The notes beneath the pieces were generated by a model. It was given only the letters and a program-made list of their open reading frames with translations, was not told the origin of the DNA and did no database searches. The position numbers and the translations under genes were made by a program. From Pseudoxanthomonas sp. 3HH-4 (GTDB lineage Bacteria; Pseudomonadota; Gammaproteobacteria; Xanthomonadales; Xanthomonadaceae), in NCBI RefSeq assembly GCF_006716465.1, contig NZ_VFPB01000003.1, forward strand, positions 186,001 to 250,000: DNA of 64,000 bases, given 5' to 3'. Shown here one piece after another: positions 8,701 to 17,613 of the stretch (within the stretch, counting starts at the first letter, position 1; the number at the start of each line of letters is the position of its first letter).

Positions 8701-11700
8701 GTCGCGCGCGACTGTTTTGAGATTGCCATCTGCCGTATAGGTATAGTTTGTGGTGAGGCCCGCCGCGTCTTGAACAGAGACGAGCTCTCCCTTTCCGTTA
8801 CGCGTTTGCGTCGTCGGATTGCCTCTCGGATCTACCGCCGTTGTGGCCAACCCGCTGTAGCTGTTCGATACTTCACTACCGTCGGCAGCCAACACATGCA
8901 CTGAGCGCCCCAAGACGTCGTAGGTCGTAGTTGTCCACTGGCGCGATGGTGACGTGCAGACAGCATCAAGGCCCGTCGGTCCGTCTGTTCCAGCCGTGCC
9001 AGGAAGGAAGAACGGATTGGAAAGCCGCCTTGGCTTACCCGTGATGTCATATTCAGTGCAGACCGCCGACACGTCCTGGTCAGCCACGCCAGCATTGAAG
9101 GTTTCCATGGCCTTCATTACCGTGCGTCCTAGGACGTCCATGTAAACCCACTGAGACGGCGATCCAGGACTGGCCAGCTTCTGGCGCATCCTTGCACCTA
9201 CGGGGCAGTTCACTTGGCTGCCACACCAACGGTAAGTGGTAAGCGAGGTCATGCCGCCGTTACCTGGCGACGCATTGGGGCTGGTCTTCTTCCAACCGAA
9301 GTAGTCGCGACCTAACGCACCCTTGATCGCCAGGGTTCGAACGTTGTTGATGTCAAGCGCTTCTACGGGATCACCGAAGATGTTCCGCTGCAACACACGA
9401 TACGTTTGACGTTCTTCTCCGCCCGCGTCCGTCCAGAACGGCTCGAAGGTCGCGACCGGGAAGCGACCCAATGAATCGTATTCCACACGCGAGTATCGCT
9501 TAACTGCGTCCAGCGTGCTGGGGTGGAACTGAAATCCTGCCGTGCTGCACGAGGCGGCGGGCGCCCCACACGTGACGAGCATGGAGTGATTTCCATATGG
9601 GTCCAGTTGATATGCCTTGGTGAGGGCGAGATCGGCCGACCCACCGGGTTGGGTCCGTTCCTCGGTCATAAGACCGGTAGCAGCCCCACCCATGTCATAA
9701 CTGAAGCCCACAGTCCTTACGACAGGAACCTCACCGGGCCGCTGATGGGTCACGGTGCTGCTCGTAAGGCGACCAAGTCGCCACCTTGCGGCATCGTCGG
9801 CGTATGTGTTGTCGGTAGTCAGCCTCATTGACCAAGCCGTATCGCCGCCATTGAAAGTATCAACAACGGTCTGGCTAACGTTGCCACCGGCCGTGTAGGA
9901 GAAGGCTGTGGCTGTCTTGCTGGTCTGAACTCCCGTATATGGATCCCGCACCGACTCTTCCGAACCGGCGGTGCGAACGTGGAGTGGCACCTGCGCCGCA
10001 AGGGACGCCGGCGCCACCTCCCAAATCTGAACATTGCTAGAGAAGGCGCTTCCCCCTATTGCGGGAAAAGCTTCGCCTAAGGTTGGGTAGCACAGATTGG
10101 TGATCGGTTGGGTCAAGCAGGAGGGAGCGGCATAACTCTGCCCGGGAAATGCCGATTTGACCGTTTGAGTGGGAACCCCAACGAATGGAAAATTCTGGGC
10201 ATAAGACGTTGTGGTCGCGACGTAACCGCCAGACTGGTTAGGGTCGATAGTGACGGTCTCACGGAAGCCTAAGAAGCCTCGCCCACCCGCCTGCACCCTG
10301 CCCCCGGCATATCGGTAATACAACGAAGCCTTGGCGCCGGGATTGCCTGCGATTGGAGCGCTGCTCGATACACGCGCAACAACGTAGCTGGACGCGATCA
10401 GGTCGACCACGGGGGAGCCGCGACCGACGTTCAGCCCATTCCGTGAACCGGTATCGCGCCGGTAGACGTCTTTGTTTGTCAGTGCGGCGTAAACGATGTC
10501 CGTCTCAGACCCCAGTCCATTGACCACCTTTACCATCGTGTCGCGTGGCTCAAACCGGGTCGTTGCACGAGATACATACAGCGCAGGATTGTTCTCATAC
10601 TTGAATGACATGAAGTCAAGACTTCCGTCCGCGTCGAAATCTGAGAACATCGGTGAGAACTGATCGGGATTGCAGCTTCCAGAGCACAGCCGCGCGCCAC
10701 CACCGGGCATTGGCGACGCGGTGGCGGCATACCCCCCTGTGCTCAAGGCATATCGGACGGCGTATGCCTTGTAGCTACCATAATCAGTTAGAACAAGAGC
10801 GTCTGCGCGCCCATCGCCATTCACATCCTGGAACTGGGTCTGGTTCTTGTAGGTGCTTATGCCCAGATCAACGGGAGCCTGGAAACCAGCACCGGTATTC
10901 TGGCTGAACCGCCAGCTTTGGGAACCCAAATGACGAAAGAACATGTCGGTCAGACCATCGCCGTTACCATCTGCGATCTTCAGAGCACCTGGATCCACAC
11001 CGTCGATTATCGATCCGATACTTCCATATGACCTGAGCAACACAGTGCTAGCGTCGGCCGCGTGAATGGTGAAGGCATGCAGCATCGGCGTATAGGCGAT
11101 CACACACCCAATAGGATCTGACTTCGTTCTCTTAGAGGAAGCCACCACCTCTGATAGAAGCGGCGTGATCCGGACCCCCGCATTGGGACGCGAGTGGGAA
11201 AGCAGCTCCCCATCCACAGCAGCGCTCCTTGCGGTGGTGCAAGCCATCGGGGAGCTCAATACCTCAGAGATATCGATGAGCAGATCTGACGCCGAATCGC
11301 CGTTGAAGTCCGCGAGCTGGTTGTAGCCTGTCTCCTTTGTTGGCGCGCCTGCTATCGTGTATGAGCAGTAATAGCCGGGCTCATTGCAGAATGGATGCGT
11401 CCAGCCGATGGTTGACTCGTCGATTGCGATGGTTCGCTCGGAACCCCACCCGAAGGTGGCACCTTGGCGCTCCATGGTGCGAACACGCATGGCGCCGCCG
11501 CTCGGGTAAACGATATCGGTCAAGCCGTCACCGTTCAGGTCCGCCAACTGGACTTGATCGCTCTTTGCCGTGTTTGAAGGGACAATTGGCGACAGCCCAG
11601 CAATCAAGTTCTGACTTGCGTCAAAGCCAATACCGGTGGAAGGATAGACTCGCCAGCCTTGACCAGCGGGTCCGCTGACGAAAAGATCATCGCGTCCGTC

Positions 11701-13143
11701 ACCGTTGTAATCGAGAAGATGCCAAGCACCCACTCCACGGGTGGTAATCGCCGCGGGCAGACAGATGATGCCTCCACTTCCAAACGCCGGCCGGCCGCTG
11801 GCGTCCAGCACACTCAGCGCAGACACGATGTAACTGGTCGAGCAGCCGCCGCTCCCGCTTCTCAGGTAGACGAGATCGGATCGTCCATCTCCGTTCAGAT
11901 CACCATACTTGTAACCAGAGAAGGCGGAGATGTCTAAAGCGAGATTTCCGGGCGACTCTTGCGTGGCAAACTCATATTTGCCTTGACTCCACAGGAAGCT
12001 CGTCGGCGCAGAGCAAACAGCCCCCGTGCTATCCCGGCATTCTTGCAGTCCAACCAGCGTATCCACATTGCTGCCGGAAGCGCTCGGCGCATACGTGAGC
12101 AGGTAGTGCCTAGCCTGCTCAAAGCCGGCGCAACCCATGCTGCCGCAAGAGGTGATACTTGTGAGGAAGCGAGTTTGTGTCAACGTCCCTCCAGACACGT
12201 ATCCCTTGCTCCACTTTGTCGCAGGTCGGACGCCGTAGTTAAAAACCACCTTTGCGTAAGGTGCAGATGAATTTCCGGACTGACCAGGTAGATTTGTCTT
12301 TCCAGTGAAGCGGACCTCACTGATCAGATGCTCGCCAGTTCCCGCACCAGCAGGATTCTCAAGATAGACGTAATCGATGTAGTTGCCTGTGGAGTCCTGG
12401 AAACGTGTTTGCGCCCAGTTCAACGCCGCAGCAGGATTAATCGGTGAGTTTGTCTCGAAGTAGCCGTCTGGCCGGTTGGCGCTGCTGTTGTTGTCACGGT
12501 CGCCATACCAGCTCGTCGAGCCATCCTTCCCATCTACCGTAAAGAAGCTTGGCCCGCTCTGAGAGCCGTTTGTTGTGTAAGCGCACACCCTTTGAAAGGA
12601 GTCGACTTCGGTAGCAAGAGCGACACCACTCATGCCGCTGACCGAAGGGCACGTAGCAGCTAGCGGAATCAAGCGTTGTCCGTCTAAGCAGAATCGGTCG
12701 GAGGACGAGAAGTTGACGGGTCTAGGATTACCATCTGGCGTGGCCGCACCGATGAAGTCGCCTGCCTCGCGAGTTGCACGGCACCGAGAGATAGATGAGA
12801 GGCCGCCGATCGCCCAGCCCTTCCCCACTGGCCCGTCGTTCCCCTGGCTGGAGTAGCTCAACGTGAGCTTTGGCACCACACCGGCCGTGCCAGAGACCGC
12901 ATAGATGGGAACGGAGTAGGTCGCCGCACCGGATTCATCGACGCGAAACTCAGCGCCCGTCGCGGAAACGGCATCTGAGAGAGGATCCGGCTCCGCAAGC
13001 ACGCCGGGCTGCGAAGGTCCACCCGTGGTCTGAGCCACAACTTCAGTGATGATGGCACCTAGTGGCACCAATATGATCGAGCAAACCAGGAGGAAAAGTG
13101 CGACAGCAGCAGGAGACAAGCGCGGCGAATTTGCACTGGGCAT
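5731..13143 (-). CDS. Giant SpvB/FG-GAP/RHS-repeat polymorphic toxin with JAMM-like tip
   Basis: 2470 residues. Order: an N-terminal hydrophobic export segment (about 10-38); an SpvB-type beta domain (about 60-330, e.g. PKLTLSYSSQGNDGPVGKGW); FG-GAP/VCBS calcium-type repeats (about 415-870, many DLNGDGxxD motifs); a TcdB-middle-like region; YD/RHS repeats (about 1250-1800); and the RHS core near 2000-2090 (DHLGSLVRV, GRFMQADP, NAYTYVFNNPLAYTDPSG). After the core come a Gly/Ala-rich hydrophobic stretch and a variable tip. The tip contains WVHTHP and SGRD (H2383, H2385, D2398), plus an upstream EFHKVEIGAWIAQ, resembling the JAMM/MPN metal site of DUF4329-type tips. The family wraps and delivers the cleaved C-terminal toxin to competitors. 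A lipoprotein gene follows one base after the stop. Confidence 0.9.
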   Translation of the reverse strand: MPSANSPRLSPAAVALFLLVCSIILVPLGAIITEVVAQTTGGPSQPGVLAEPDPLSDAVSATGAEFRVDESGAATYSVPIYAVSGTAGVVPKLTLSYSSQGNDGPVGKGWAIGGLSSISRCRATREAGDFIGAATPDGNPRPVNFSSSDRFCLDGQRLIPLAATCPSVSGMSGVALATEVDSFQRVCAYTTNGSQSGPSFFTVDGKDGSTSWYGDRDNNSSANRPDGYFETNSPINPAAALNWAQTRFQDSTGNYIDYVYLENPAGAGTGEHLISEVRFTGKTNLPGQSGNSSAPYAKVVFNYGVRPATKWSKGYVSGGTLTQTRFLTSITSCGSMGCAGFEQARHYLLTYAPSASGSNVDTLVGLQECRDSTGAVCSAPTSFLWSQGKYEFATQESPGNLALDISAFSGYKYGDLNGDGRSDLVYLRSGSGGCSTSYIVSALSVLDASGRPAFGSGGIICLPAAITTRGVGAWHLLDYNGDGRDDLFVSGPAGQGWRVYPSTGIGFDASQNLIAGLSPIVPSNTAKSDQVQLADLNGDGLTDIVYPSGGAMRVRTMERQGATFGWGSERTIAIDESTIGWTHPFCNEPGYYCSYTIAGAPTKETGYNQLADFNGDSASDLLIDISEVLSSPMACTTARSAAVDGELLSHSRPNAGVRITPLLSEVVASSKRTKSDPIGCVIAYTPMLHAFTIHAADASTVLLRSYGSIGSIIDGVDPGALKIADGNGDGLTDMFFRHLGSQSWRFSQNTGAGFQAPVDLGISTYKNQTQFQDVNGDGRADALVLTDYGSYKAYAVRYALSTGGYAATASPMPGGGARLCSGSCNPDQFSPMFSDFDADGSLDFMSFKYENNPALYVSRATTRFEPRDTMVKVVNGLGSETDIVYAALTNKDVYRRDTGSRNGLNVGRGSPVVDLIASSYVVARVSSSAPIAGNPGAKASLYYRYAGGRVQAGGRGFLGFRETVTIDPNQSGGYVATTTSYAQNFPFVGVPTQTVKSAFPGQSYAAPSCLTQPITNLCYPTLGEAFPAIGGSAFSSNVQIWEVAPASLAAQVPLHVRTAGSEESVRDPYTGVQTSKTATAFSYTAGGNVSQTVVDTFNGGDTAWSMRLTTDNTYADDAARWRLGRLTSSTVTHQRPGEVPVVRTVGFSYDMGGAATGLMTEERTQPGGSADLALTKAYQLDPYGNHSMLVTCGAPAASCSTAGFQFHPSTLDAVKRYSRVEYDSLGRFPVATFEPFWTDAGGEERQTYRVLQRNIFGDPVEALDINNVRTLAIKGALGRDYFGWKKTSPNASPGNGGMTSLTTYRWCGSQVNCPVGARMRQKLASPGSPSQWVYMDVLGRTVMKAMETFNAGVADQDVSAVCTEYDITGKPRRLSNPFFLPGTAGTDGPTGLDAVCTSPSRQWTTTTYDVLGRSVHVLAADGSEVSNSYSGLATTAVDPRGNPTTQTRNGKGELVSVQDAAGLTTNYTYTADGNLKTVARDAGAGTIVNSYVYDVLGRKIQQSDPDSGTTTFQYNAMGELIVQTDGEGQRIENEIDARARVWRKTVKLANGAIESQTTSVFDTAQNGSGSVTMETTVGTYSGLVGEASSELNIVNYHYYDALGRTSGSTYQIDNQWYMSATVYDALGRVVRVQDATSLWTKTQYGNRGIVAVCESDWTDQDPNCSVPASTYQRILATDAWGNVTKERRADTAAMEVNRSFHPLTGRIASICAGSTSCNLTNEAYLWDAAGNLSSHQKESRYLEAFQYDSLNRLIEAKVLAQNGQPANQVTLSQGYDDLGNVCMKNGLGFDYAGADGCGGAAALSATPLGSQAKISPLLPSYQHPVLADNSLPAAWRDSRAHKAPETPTRRYSESSASSAGLDLGEGRRGISSYGATTGMVSMSGGSGSPHAVSQSGTGTSATFYYYDMRGNQTLRDAPGTANDRTVKYSVDNKAYEILMGNGQRVRFWYGPDGKRYKKEEAGKVTLYVNGVEVITQGGATSFKRYLGSVAIQTVIAGTVNSTRFLFQDHLGSLVRVANADGSVAEGLDYAPFGGRRSYADPAAPGSAPSTTNRGFTGHEGLDGTGVIHMNGRIYDSEVGRFMQADPFVQAPDNTQSWNAYTYVFNNPLAYTDPSGNLTFRQVLGIAIAIIGTYVTWGMDGGFFAKLGVAIAFGAASGYVATGTLRGAVTGALTAGITMGIGQLGLDIWGRIVFQGMTGGIAETLNGGNFGNGFVAAGLTAAVMPQLSGIKNDLGRITTGALLGGTISTATGGKFANGAISGAIQGAMAKRSDGIRTASRAGRAPENMELANTAMRDAQAALVKSGFYARVAANYYTSERQIAQAWGEVVLPIAEFHKVEIGAWIAQAPNGAWSVSGPWSNGAYDWVMPADAKLPLFSKTAWVHTHPSIPSGVQLSGRDNLIDNRDGELFARTHDDASDVIFALSEKVNVYSYGGSPVTLSSFSYADALMQTPSGGSNYACTIIQPVDCGN

Positions 13144-13895
13144 GGGAAGTCCCTTTCCGCGCCCTCACTCTTTGAGTGAACACGCGACGTGTCGTGGAGA
13201 GAAATCCACGCTCCGCATGACGGTCGGATGTCGGCCTCATCCGGAATGCAGATCCACCTGCCGATGCCCCGCAGGCCCGGCGGCGCGAGTAATACTCCCC
13301 TAAGGAACTACTCGCAAATACCTAGGCTAGGCAACACCTTCTTGCTAGATCCTTCGGCTCGCTTCACGCCTTCAGATCAGTATTTTAGGGCGAATACTTG
13401 CAGAAGAGGATCACTTCACTTGTCCATTCGAGAAGCGCCAAGCTCACGCGCACGGGAGCGAGAAGCGCGGCAACTCACCGCCAAGGCTGCGGTAGACCCG
13501 AGACGGCGCGGAGGAGACATGCCCTTGGGATGAGACCGAGGGCCCTGAATTCTTCTCAGATGGCCCAGCGTAGATGAGGAGAACTTAAGTTGGGTCCGAG
13601 GCCTATCCTAGGCCTGCAAGAGGCGAAGAAGTCGACGCCGAGACAAGTTGTCAGCATCCTCACCGCAGCAAGCAAACGGCGAGCATGCGGCCCAGTGTTG
13701 GCAGGAAGCGCCAGTGCTGCCACTTAGGCTGCAATGCCCGGAGAGCCGCCACCGGCCAAGTGGCCTGGTGTGCGATTGGCGAAGCGCCTGCCGTTCAAAC
13801 GCCAACAGGGCTCGGAAGCGTAAGATGCGGTTGCGTTGGATCGGGACGACACGCTGACGACTGGGGAGATCCTCATACATTTTTTTGGGGGGAGC
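13144..13895. promoter_or_regulatory. 750-bp intergenic region upstream of the RHS and DUF4236 genes
   Basis: This divergent spacer must hold the promoters of the RHS gene (leftward) and the DUF4236 gene (rightward). The part at 13300-13400 is comparatively AT-rich. I see no conserved small gene, RNA gene or repeat. Frames that cross it lack ribosome sites or run antisense into the DUF4236 gene. Confidence 0.4.
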
Positions 13896-14996
13896 ATGGG
13901 TCTGTATTTGCGAAAGAGCATTCGCGTTGGGCCGTTTAGATTCAATCTTTCCAACGGCGGTGTGGGTGTGTCCGTCGGTATCAAAGGCTTTCGCGTTGGC
14001 AGCGGACCACGCGGCAACTACGTGCACATGGGAGCAAATGGCATCTATTACAGAGCCACCATTCCCTCCACCACCCATTCCAATCCTGGACGAGCCGGTT
14101 CTAGTCCTCTGGGCGGGTCGGTCGATCCGGTAATACCCGCACACACACATGGCCCCATGGTGGATATTGAGTCTGCCGATTCCACACAGATTGTGGACTC
14201 GTCCTCCCGGTCGCTGCTCGATGAGATGAAGCAAAAGCAGGCCAAGCTCCGGGTCTGGCCATGGGTAGCCGCGGCTGCAGTGATTTGCTGGTGGACGGCG
14301 TGGCGAAGTGACTTGCCCACATGGAGCGTAGTGCTGATTGTGCTCTTGGGTTGCTCGCTGACAGCCGTCGCATCTTTCTGGGACACGCTGCGAAAGACGG
14401 TTGTGCTGATGTATGAGTTTGATCCTGCTATGGAAGCCGCCCTGACGCAGTTACATGCAGCTGCCGACTACCTCACTGGCGCGTCGGCAGCCTGGCACAT
14501 CCCGTCTAGGGCGCAGGTGCACAACTCCAAATATCACGCCGGAGCCAATTCATTGGTCAAAAGAAGCCGGACCAAGATCCATCGTTCCTCGCCCCCCTTC
14601 GTTAAGACCAACGTCCAGACCGTCGCGGTGAACGTTGGGCGCCAAACCCTGCACTTCTTCCCTGACCGAGTGTTGATATACGACTCTTCGGGAGTCGGTG
14701 CTGTGGGATACAAAGAACTGCAGATCAGGACCGGAGCCACATCATTTGTCGAAGACGAGGCCGTCCCCGCTGACGCGACAGTGATCGGACACACTTGGCG
14801 ATATGTAAACAAGAAAGGTGGACCAGATCGGCGCTTCAACAATAACAAGCAGATCCCTATTTGCAACTACGATCAGCTCAGCCTGAATAGCTCTTCCGGC
14901 CTCAATGAACTACTACACATATCAAGATCCGGCTCCGCCCCCTACTTTGCCGACGCAGTGCATGCACTTGCTCGAATTCTCCCAGTCGAACATTAA
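13896..14996 (+). CDS. DUF4236 protein with transmembrane and C-terminal extension
   Basis: A 366-residue protein. The first 55 residues are DUF4236: MGLYLRKSIRVGPFRFNLS, NGGVGVSVGIKGFRVG and GANGIYYRATI. Two adjacent hydrophobic segments follow (about 125-142 and 148-168). The long C-terminal region carries short FFPDRVLIYD and GYKELQI blocks, a beta-rich soluble domain seen in other long DUF4236 proteins. Function is unknown; the topology suggests an inner-membrane protein with both ends in the cytoplasm. The ATG at 13896 sits immediately after GGGGGGAG. A frame extending 60 bases further upstream is rejected because it lacks a ribosome site and the family starts at MGLYLRKS. Confidence 0.75.
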   Translation: MGLYLRKSIRVGPFRFNLSNGGVGVSVGIKGFRVGSGPRGNYVHMGANGIYYRATIPSTTHSNPGRAGSSPLGGSVDPVIPAHTHGPMVDIESADSTQIVDSSSRSLLDEMKQKQAKLRVWPWVAAAAVICWWTAWRSDLPTWSVVLIVLLGCSLTAVASFWDTLRKTVVLMYEFDPAMEAALTQLHAAADYLTGASAAWHIPSRAQVHNSKYHAGANSLVKRSRTKIHRSSPPFVKTNVQTVAVNVGRQTLHFFPDRVLIYDSSGVGAVGYKELQIRTGATSFVEDEAVPADATVIGHTWRYVNKKGGPDRRFNNNKQIPICNYDQLSLNSSSGLNELLHISRSGSAPYFADAVHALARILPVEH

Positions 14997-15243
14997 GATT
15001 CATGCCGGGCCACATTATGGAGAGCAGCATCCGAATCATGGCTCCAGATCTAAGCACGCTTCTTCGTGCCCAGCCCTTGGGGCTCGCTGAAAATTGATCA
15101 AGGCGTTCGGCTAGTTCCACCAATCTCAGGCGCCTTGATGGTGTTTCTGGCCCTCCCAGCACCTGCAAACGCGGCATCTCAGTGAAACCTAAGCGTCAAG
15201 CGATGGGCCGTGGCACGTCATACAAGGCTAGAAACTCTCAGAC

Positions 15244-16875
15244 CTAGCCAGCGCATGCCCTCATCACGAGCAACAGAACCACGCCTAGAACGATTATCGG
15301 CAGGCAACCGCTATTGGATGAGGAGCGAGATGGAGGCGCGCCTGCGGGGGCAGGCTTATGCGGCGGCGGTTGTGATGGCGACTGCCTTTGCATGCCCGAC
15401 AAAACATGCTGATTACGGCTCTGTGGAGGCATTGGAGCGGGCGCATTCGTGGGCGCACCTGGGCTTGACGTCTTGCCACCCATTCCTTTGAGGATGTCTG
15501 CGTTGCGCGTAGTCGTGGGTTGCACAACTCCACCAGCAGACTTACCGGCGACACCCAAGCGAAACCTGGCATCCTTCTCCGACAATGTCTGGATCTGCCC
15601 TGGTGCCGTGATGGTGATCGAGAGGTGGGTGTAGCTCACCGAGCGCACTCGGTTGCTGTAAGGGGGATCTACCAATCCAGTGACCGAAAGCCAGCGCCCC
15701 ACCCACGATGCGTCAGGAACGTTGCGCCCAATCGCGTCAAGGCCATCGGACCAAATGGAAAGCTTGACCGCAAAGCCTCGCCAATCAGCGAAGTTGACAA
15801 AAACATAAGGCTTGCCATTTCTCGCTCGCCGCCGCGTCACTTCGTGGACTCGACCAACCATCTCCACTCGGTTACCGACCAACTGCAAGACCTGTGCATA
15901 GTTCTCGGCGTTCGCGACGATGTAGGGTCCCTGGTAGACCAGAACCTGACTTGGCGGCCGAATAGCAATCGGTCCAGAGGGGACACCCTTACCCTGCAGG
16001 AAGTCAGCCAACTGAGGAATTGCAGCGAAAGACGCAGTTGCGACCTTGGCCAAATTCTCAACATGCGCCTTGATGGCGGGGATTGCCACCGCTTCCTGGA
16101 ACACTTTCGATTGGGCAGGGTCAAGAAAGTCATTGCGGCGGAACACCACCGCACTTGGCTCGGAACGTGAGGAGGCCCATATTTTCGGCGCGGCGATCAG
16201 AGCTTGAAGCGCTACGTCCAATGTTAGGAAAGAGAAACGGTCAAGCGTCGGGCCAAAGTGATCAGCCGAGCGTTGAGGGTGTTGGAAATTGATCTGCCCT
16301 AACTCAGTGGCTTGAGCGCCATTCAAGGACTCGACGAAAAGACCGTCATAGTCAATTAGCTGGACGGCCGCCCCACCCGCGCTGACCATCAGGTTCTCGG
16401 GCTGAATGTCGCCATGGGCAAGACCGTTCTTTTCCAGAAAGATGGCCAGCGCTGCCAGAGCGCTGCGGAGCTTCTCGAGGGATGCCTTGGTCCCATGTTC
16501 AGCCTCCAAGAACTCAGCCAACGTGCGCCCATTCGCCCACGCCATCTTGACGATGGGGTAAGTCTTGCCCTGAATCCGAATGCCGTTGGGGTTGAACTCA
16601 AACGGCAAAAAATATGGACTGTTGAGCTGCTTCAGCCGAGTCGAAATGGCCTCGTAACGTCTCTCTAACTCACGCGATTCCTTGTGAAAGCACCGTAGCG
16701 CATACTTCTGCGAGCCTGCGGTGACCGTGTAGGTGAGCGCGAAACCACCACAAAGCGCCAAAGGTAGCCCTAAGCCGGTCGTTTTTAGCGTGCCGCGCTT
16801 CAACTCGGGATCCAGCAGCACCAGCTGAGGTGACTGCAAAGCCTCGTTGTATTGTTCTAGAGAAGGATAGGCCAC
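15244..16875 (-). CDS. Ser/Thr kinase-like protein of TerY-P triad, with OB-like and C-terminal membrane segments
   Basis: 543 residues from the GTG at 16873-16875, four bases after the PP2C stop. The kinase domain spans about 30-330: ALRCFHK (candidate ATP Lys), catalytic loop HGDIQPENLMV and a DYDG in place of DFG. A region near 330-430 (VEMVGRVHEVTRRRARNGKPYVFVNF) resembles an OB-fold. A Pro/Ala-rich linker follows, then a C-terminal membrane segment (CLPIIVLGVVLLLVM), so the kinase should be tail-anchored. With the PP2C and vWA genes it forms the known TerY-P phosphorylation triad (kinase, phosphatase, vWA), linked to stress and anti-phage defence. A TTG start 36 bases upstream is possible. 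Confidence 0.8.
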   Translation of the reverse strand: MAYPSLEQYNEALQSPQLVLLDPELKRGTLKTTGLGLPLALCGGFALTYTVTAGSQKYALRCFHKESRELERRYEAISTRLKQLNSPYFLPFEFNPNGIRIQGKTYPIVKMAWANGRTLAEFLEAEHGTKASLEKLRSALAALAIFLEKNGLAHGDIQPENLMVSAGGAAVQLIDYDGLFVESLNGAQATELGQINFQHPQRSADHFGPTLDRFSFLTLDVALQALIAAPKIWASSRSEPSAVVFRRNDFLDPAQSKVFQEAVAIPAIKAHVENLAKVATASFAAIPQLADFLQGKGVPSGPIAIRPPSQVLVYQGPYIVANAENYAQVLQLVGNRVEMVGRVHEVTRRRARNGKPYVFVNFADWRGFAVKLSIWSDGLDAIGRNVPDASWVGRWLSVTGLVDPPYSNRVRSVSYTHLSITITAPGQIQTLSEKDARFRLGVAGKSAGGVVQPTTTRNADILKGMGGKTSSPGAPTNAPAPMPPQSRNQHVLSGMQRQSPSQPPPHKPAPAGAPPSRSSSNSGCLPIIVLGVVLLLVMRACAG

Positions 16876-16879
16876 GGTC

Positions 16880-17611
16880 TTAGTCCAGCTTGGACCGGGA
16901 TACAGACGCAACGATCAGCGTGGTGTCATCCCTCTTGAGGCGTCCCGCCGCTCGCTCGCTTTCGACGAGTTCCGTTAGCTCCTCAATGTCCCGGATGCCC
17001 CGCAACGCTTCAAGAGCAGAAGGATCCCCTCGCTCTTGATGCGTCAAGAGCCACGCACCCAAGGCGTCTGTCATACAAAGCAAGAATCGGTGACCTTTCG
17101 CTTCATACTTCCACCGCCGGACGGTTATGCCCTCTCCGTCAGCAGAGTTCAAAGCTAGGCGAGTAGCCAACAGCATGGGCTTCTCTTGGAACTGTTCCGC
17201 ACGTTCGTAAGGTGTAGACGCGACCCATTCGTCGCCGTCTACCCAAACAGCCAAGCTGTCGCCGACAGCGGTGACCTGGACAGCGTTGTCTTCGGGCTCA
17301 TCCTGAGCCAAAAGAATAGCCGCAAAGCTGCCGCGCTCATACGCTCCCGCCTTAGACCAGGAAAGAGTGCTGGGATCATGTAGCGCCTCGTAATCCTCCG
17401 CGCAGAGAGCCACCGCCTCCCAAGACAGATCCTCGTCGATCATGCGATCGACAAGGACCCTCGCCCAACTGCGGGCGTCGAAGGATTCCGAAGCCCCATC
17501 AGAAACTACCAACCGCCCCCTCTCAGGGGCTAAGCGATAGGCGTCCTCGTTGTCATCCGGTGACTCAAGATGCTTAGCCACCGTTCCTTCGAAAAGAACG
17601 GTCAGTGCCAT
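16880..17611 (-). CDS. PP2C-type protein phosphatase of TerY-P triad
   Basis: A 243-residue PP2C phosphatase expected to reverse the partner kinase. The metal-binding motifs are visible in order: NEDAYRL, VVSDGASES, GSFAAILL, AVGDS, CMTDALGAWLL and the terminal DDTTLIV. The length fits a stand-alone bacterial PP2C catalytic domain. The ATG (17609-17611) lies two bases after the vWA gene's TGA, and the kinase starts within five bases of its stop, so the three genes form one tightly coupled operon transcribed leftwards. Confidence 0.85.
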   Translation of the reverse strand: MALTVLFEGTVAKHLESPDDNEDAYRLAPERGRLVVSDGASESFDARSWARVLVDRMIDEDLSWEAVALCAEDYEALHDPSTLSWSKAGAYERGSFAAILLAQDEPEDNAVQVTAVGDSLAVWVDGDEWVASTPYERAEQFQEKPMLLATRLALNSADGEGITVRRWKYEAKGHRFLLCMTDALGAWLLTHQERGDPSALEALRGIRDIEELTELVESERAAGRLKRDDTTLIVASVSRSKLD

Positions 17612-17613
17612 AG

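Noticed and set aside
13608..14234. Long minus-strand frame antisense to the DUF4236 gene
   Set aside because: The plus-strand frame carries the recognisable DUF4236 motif; the antisense frame has no family features or ribosome site.
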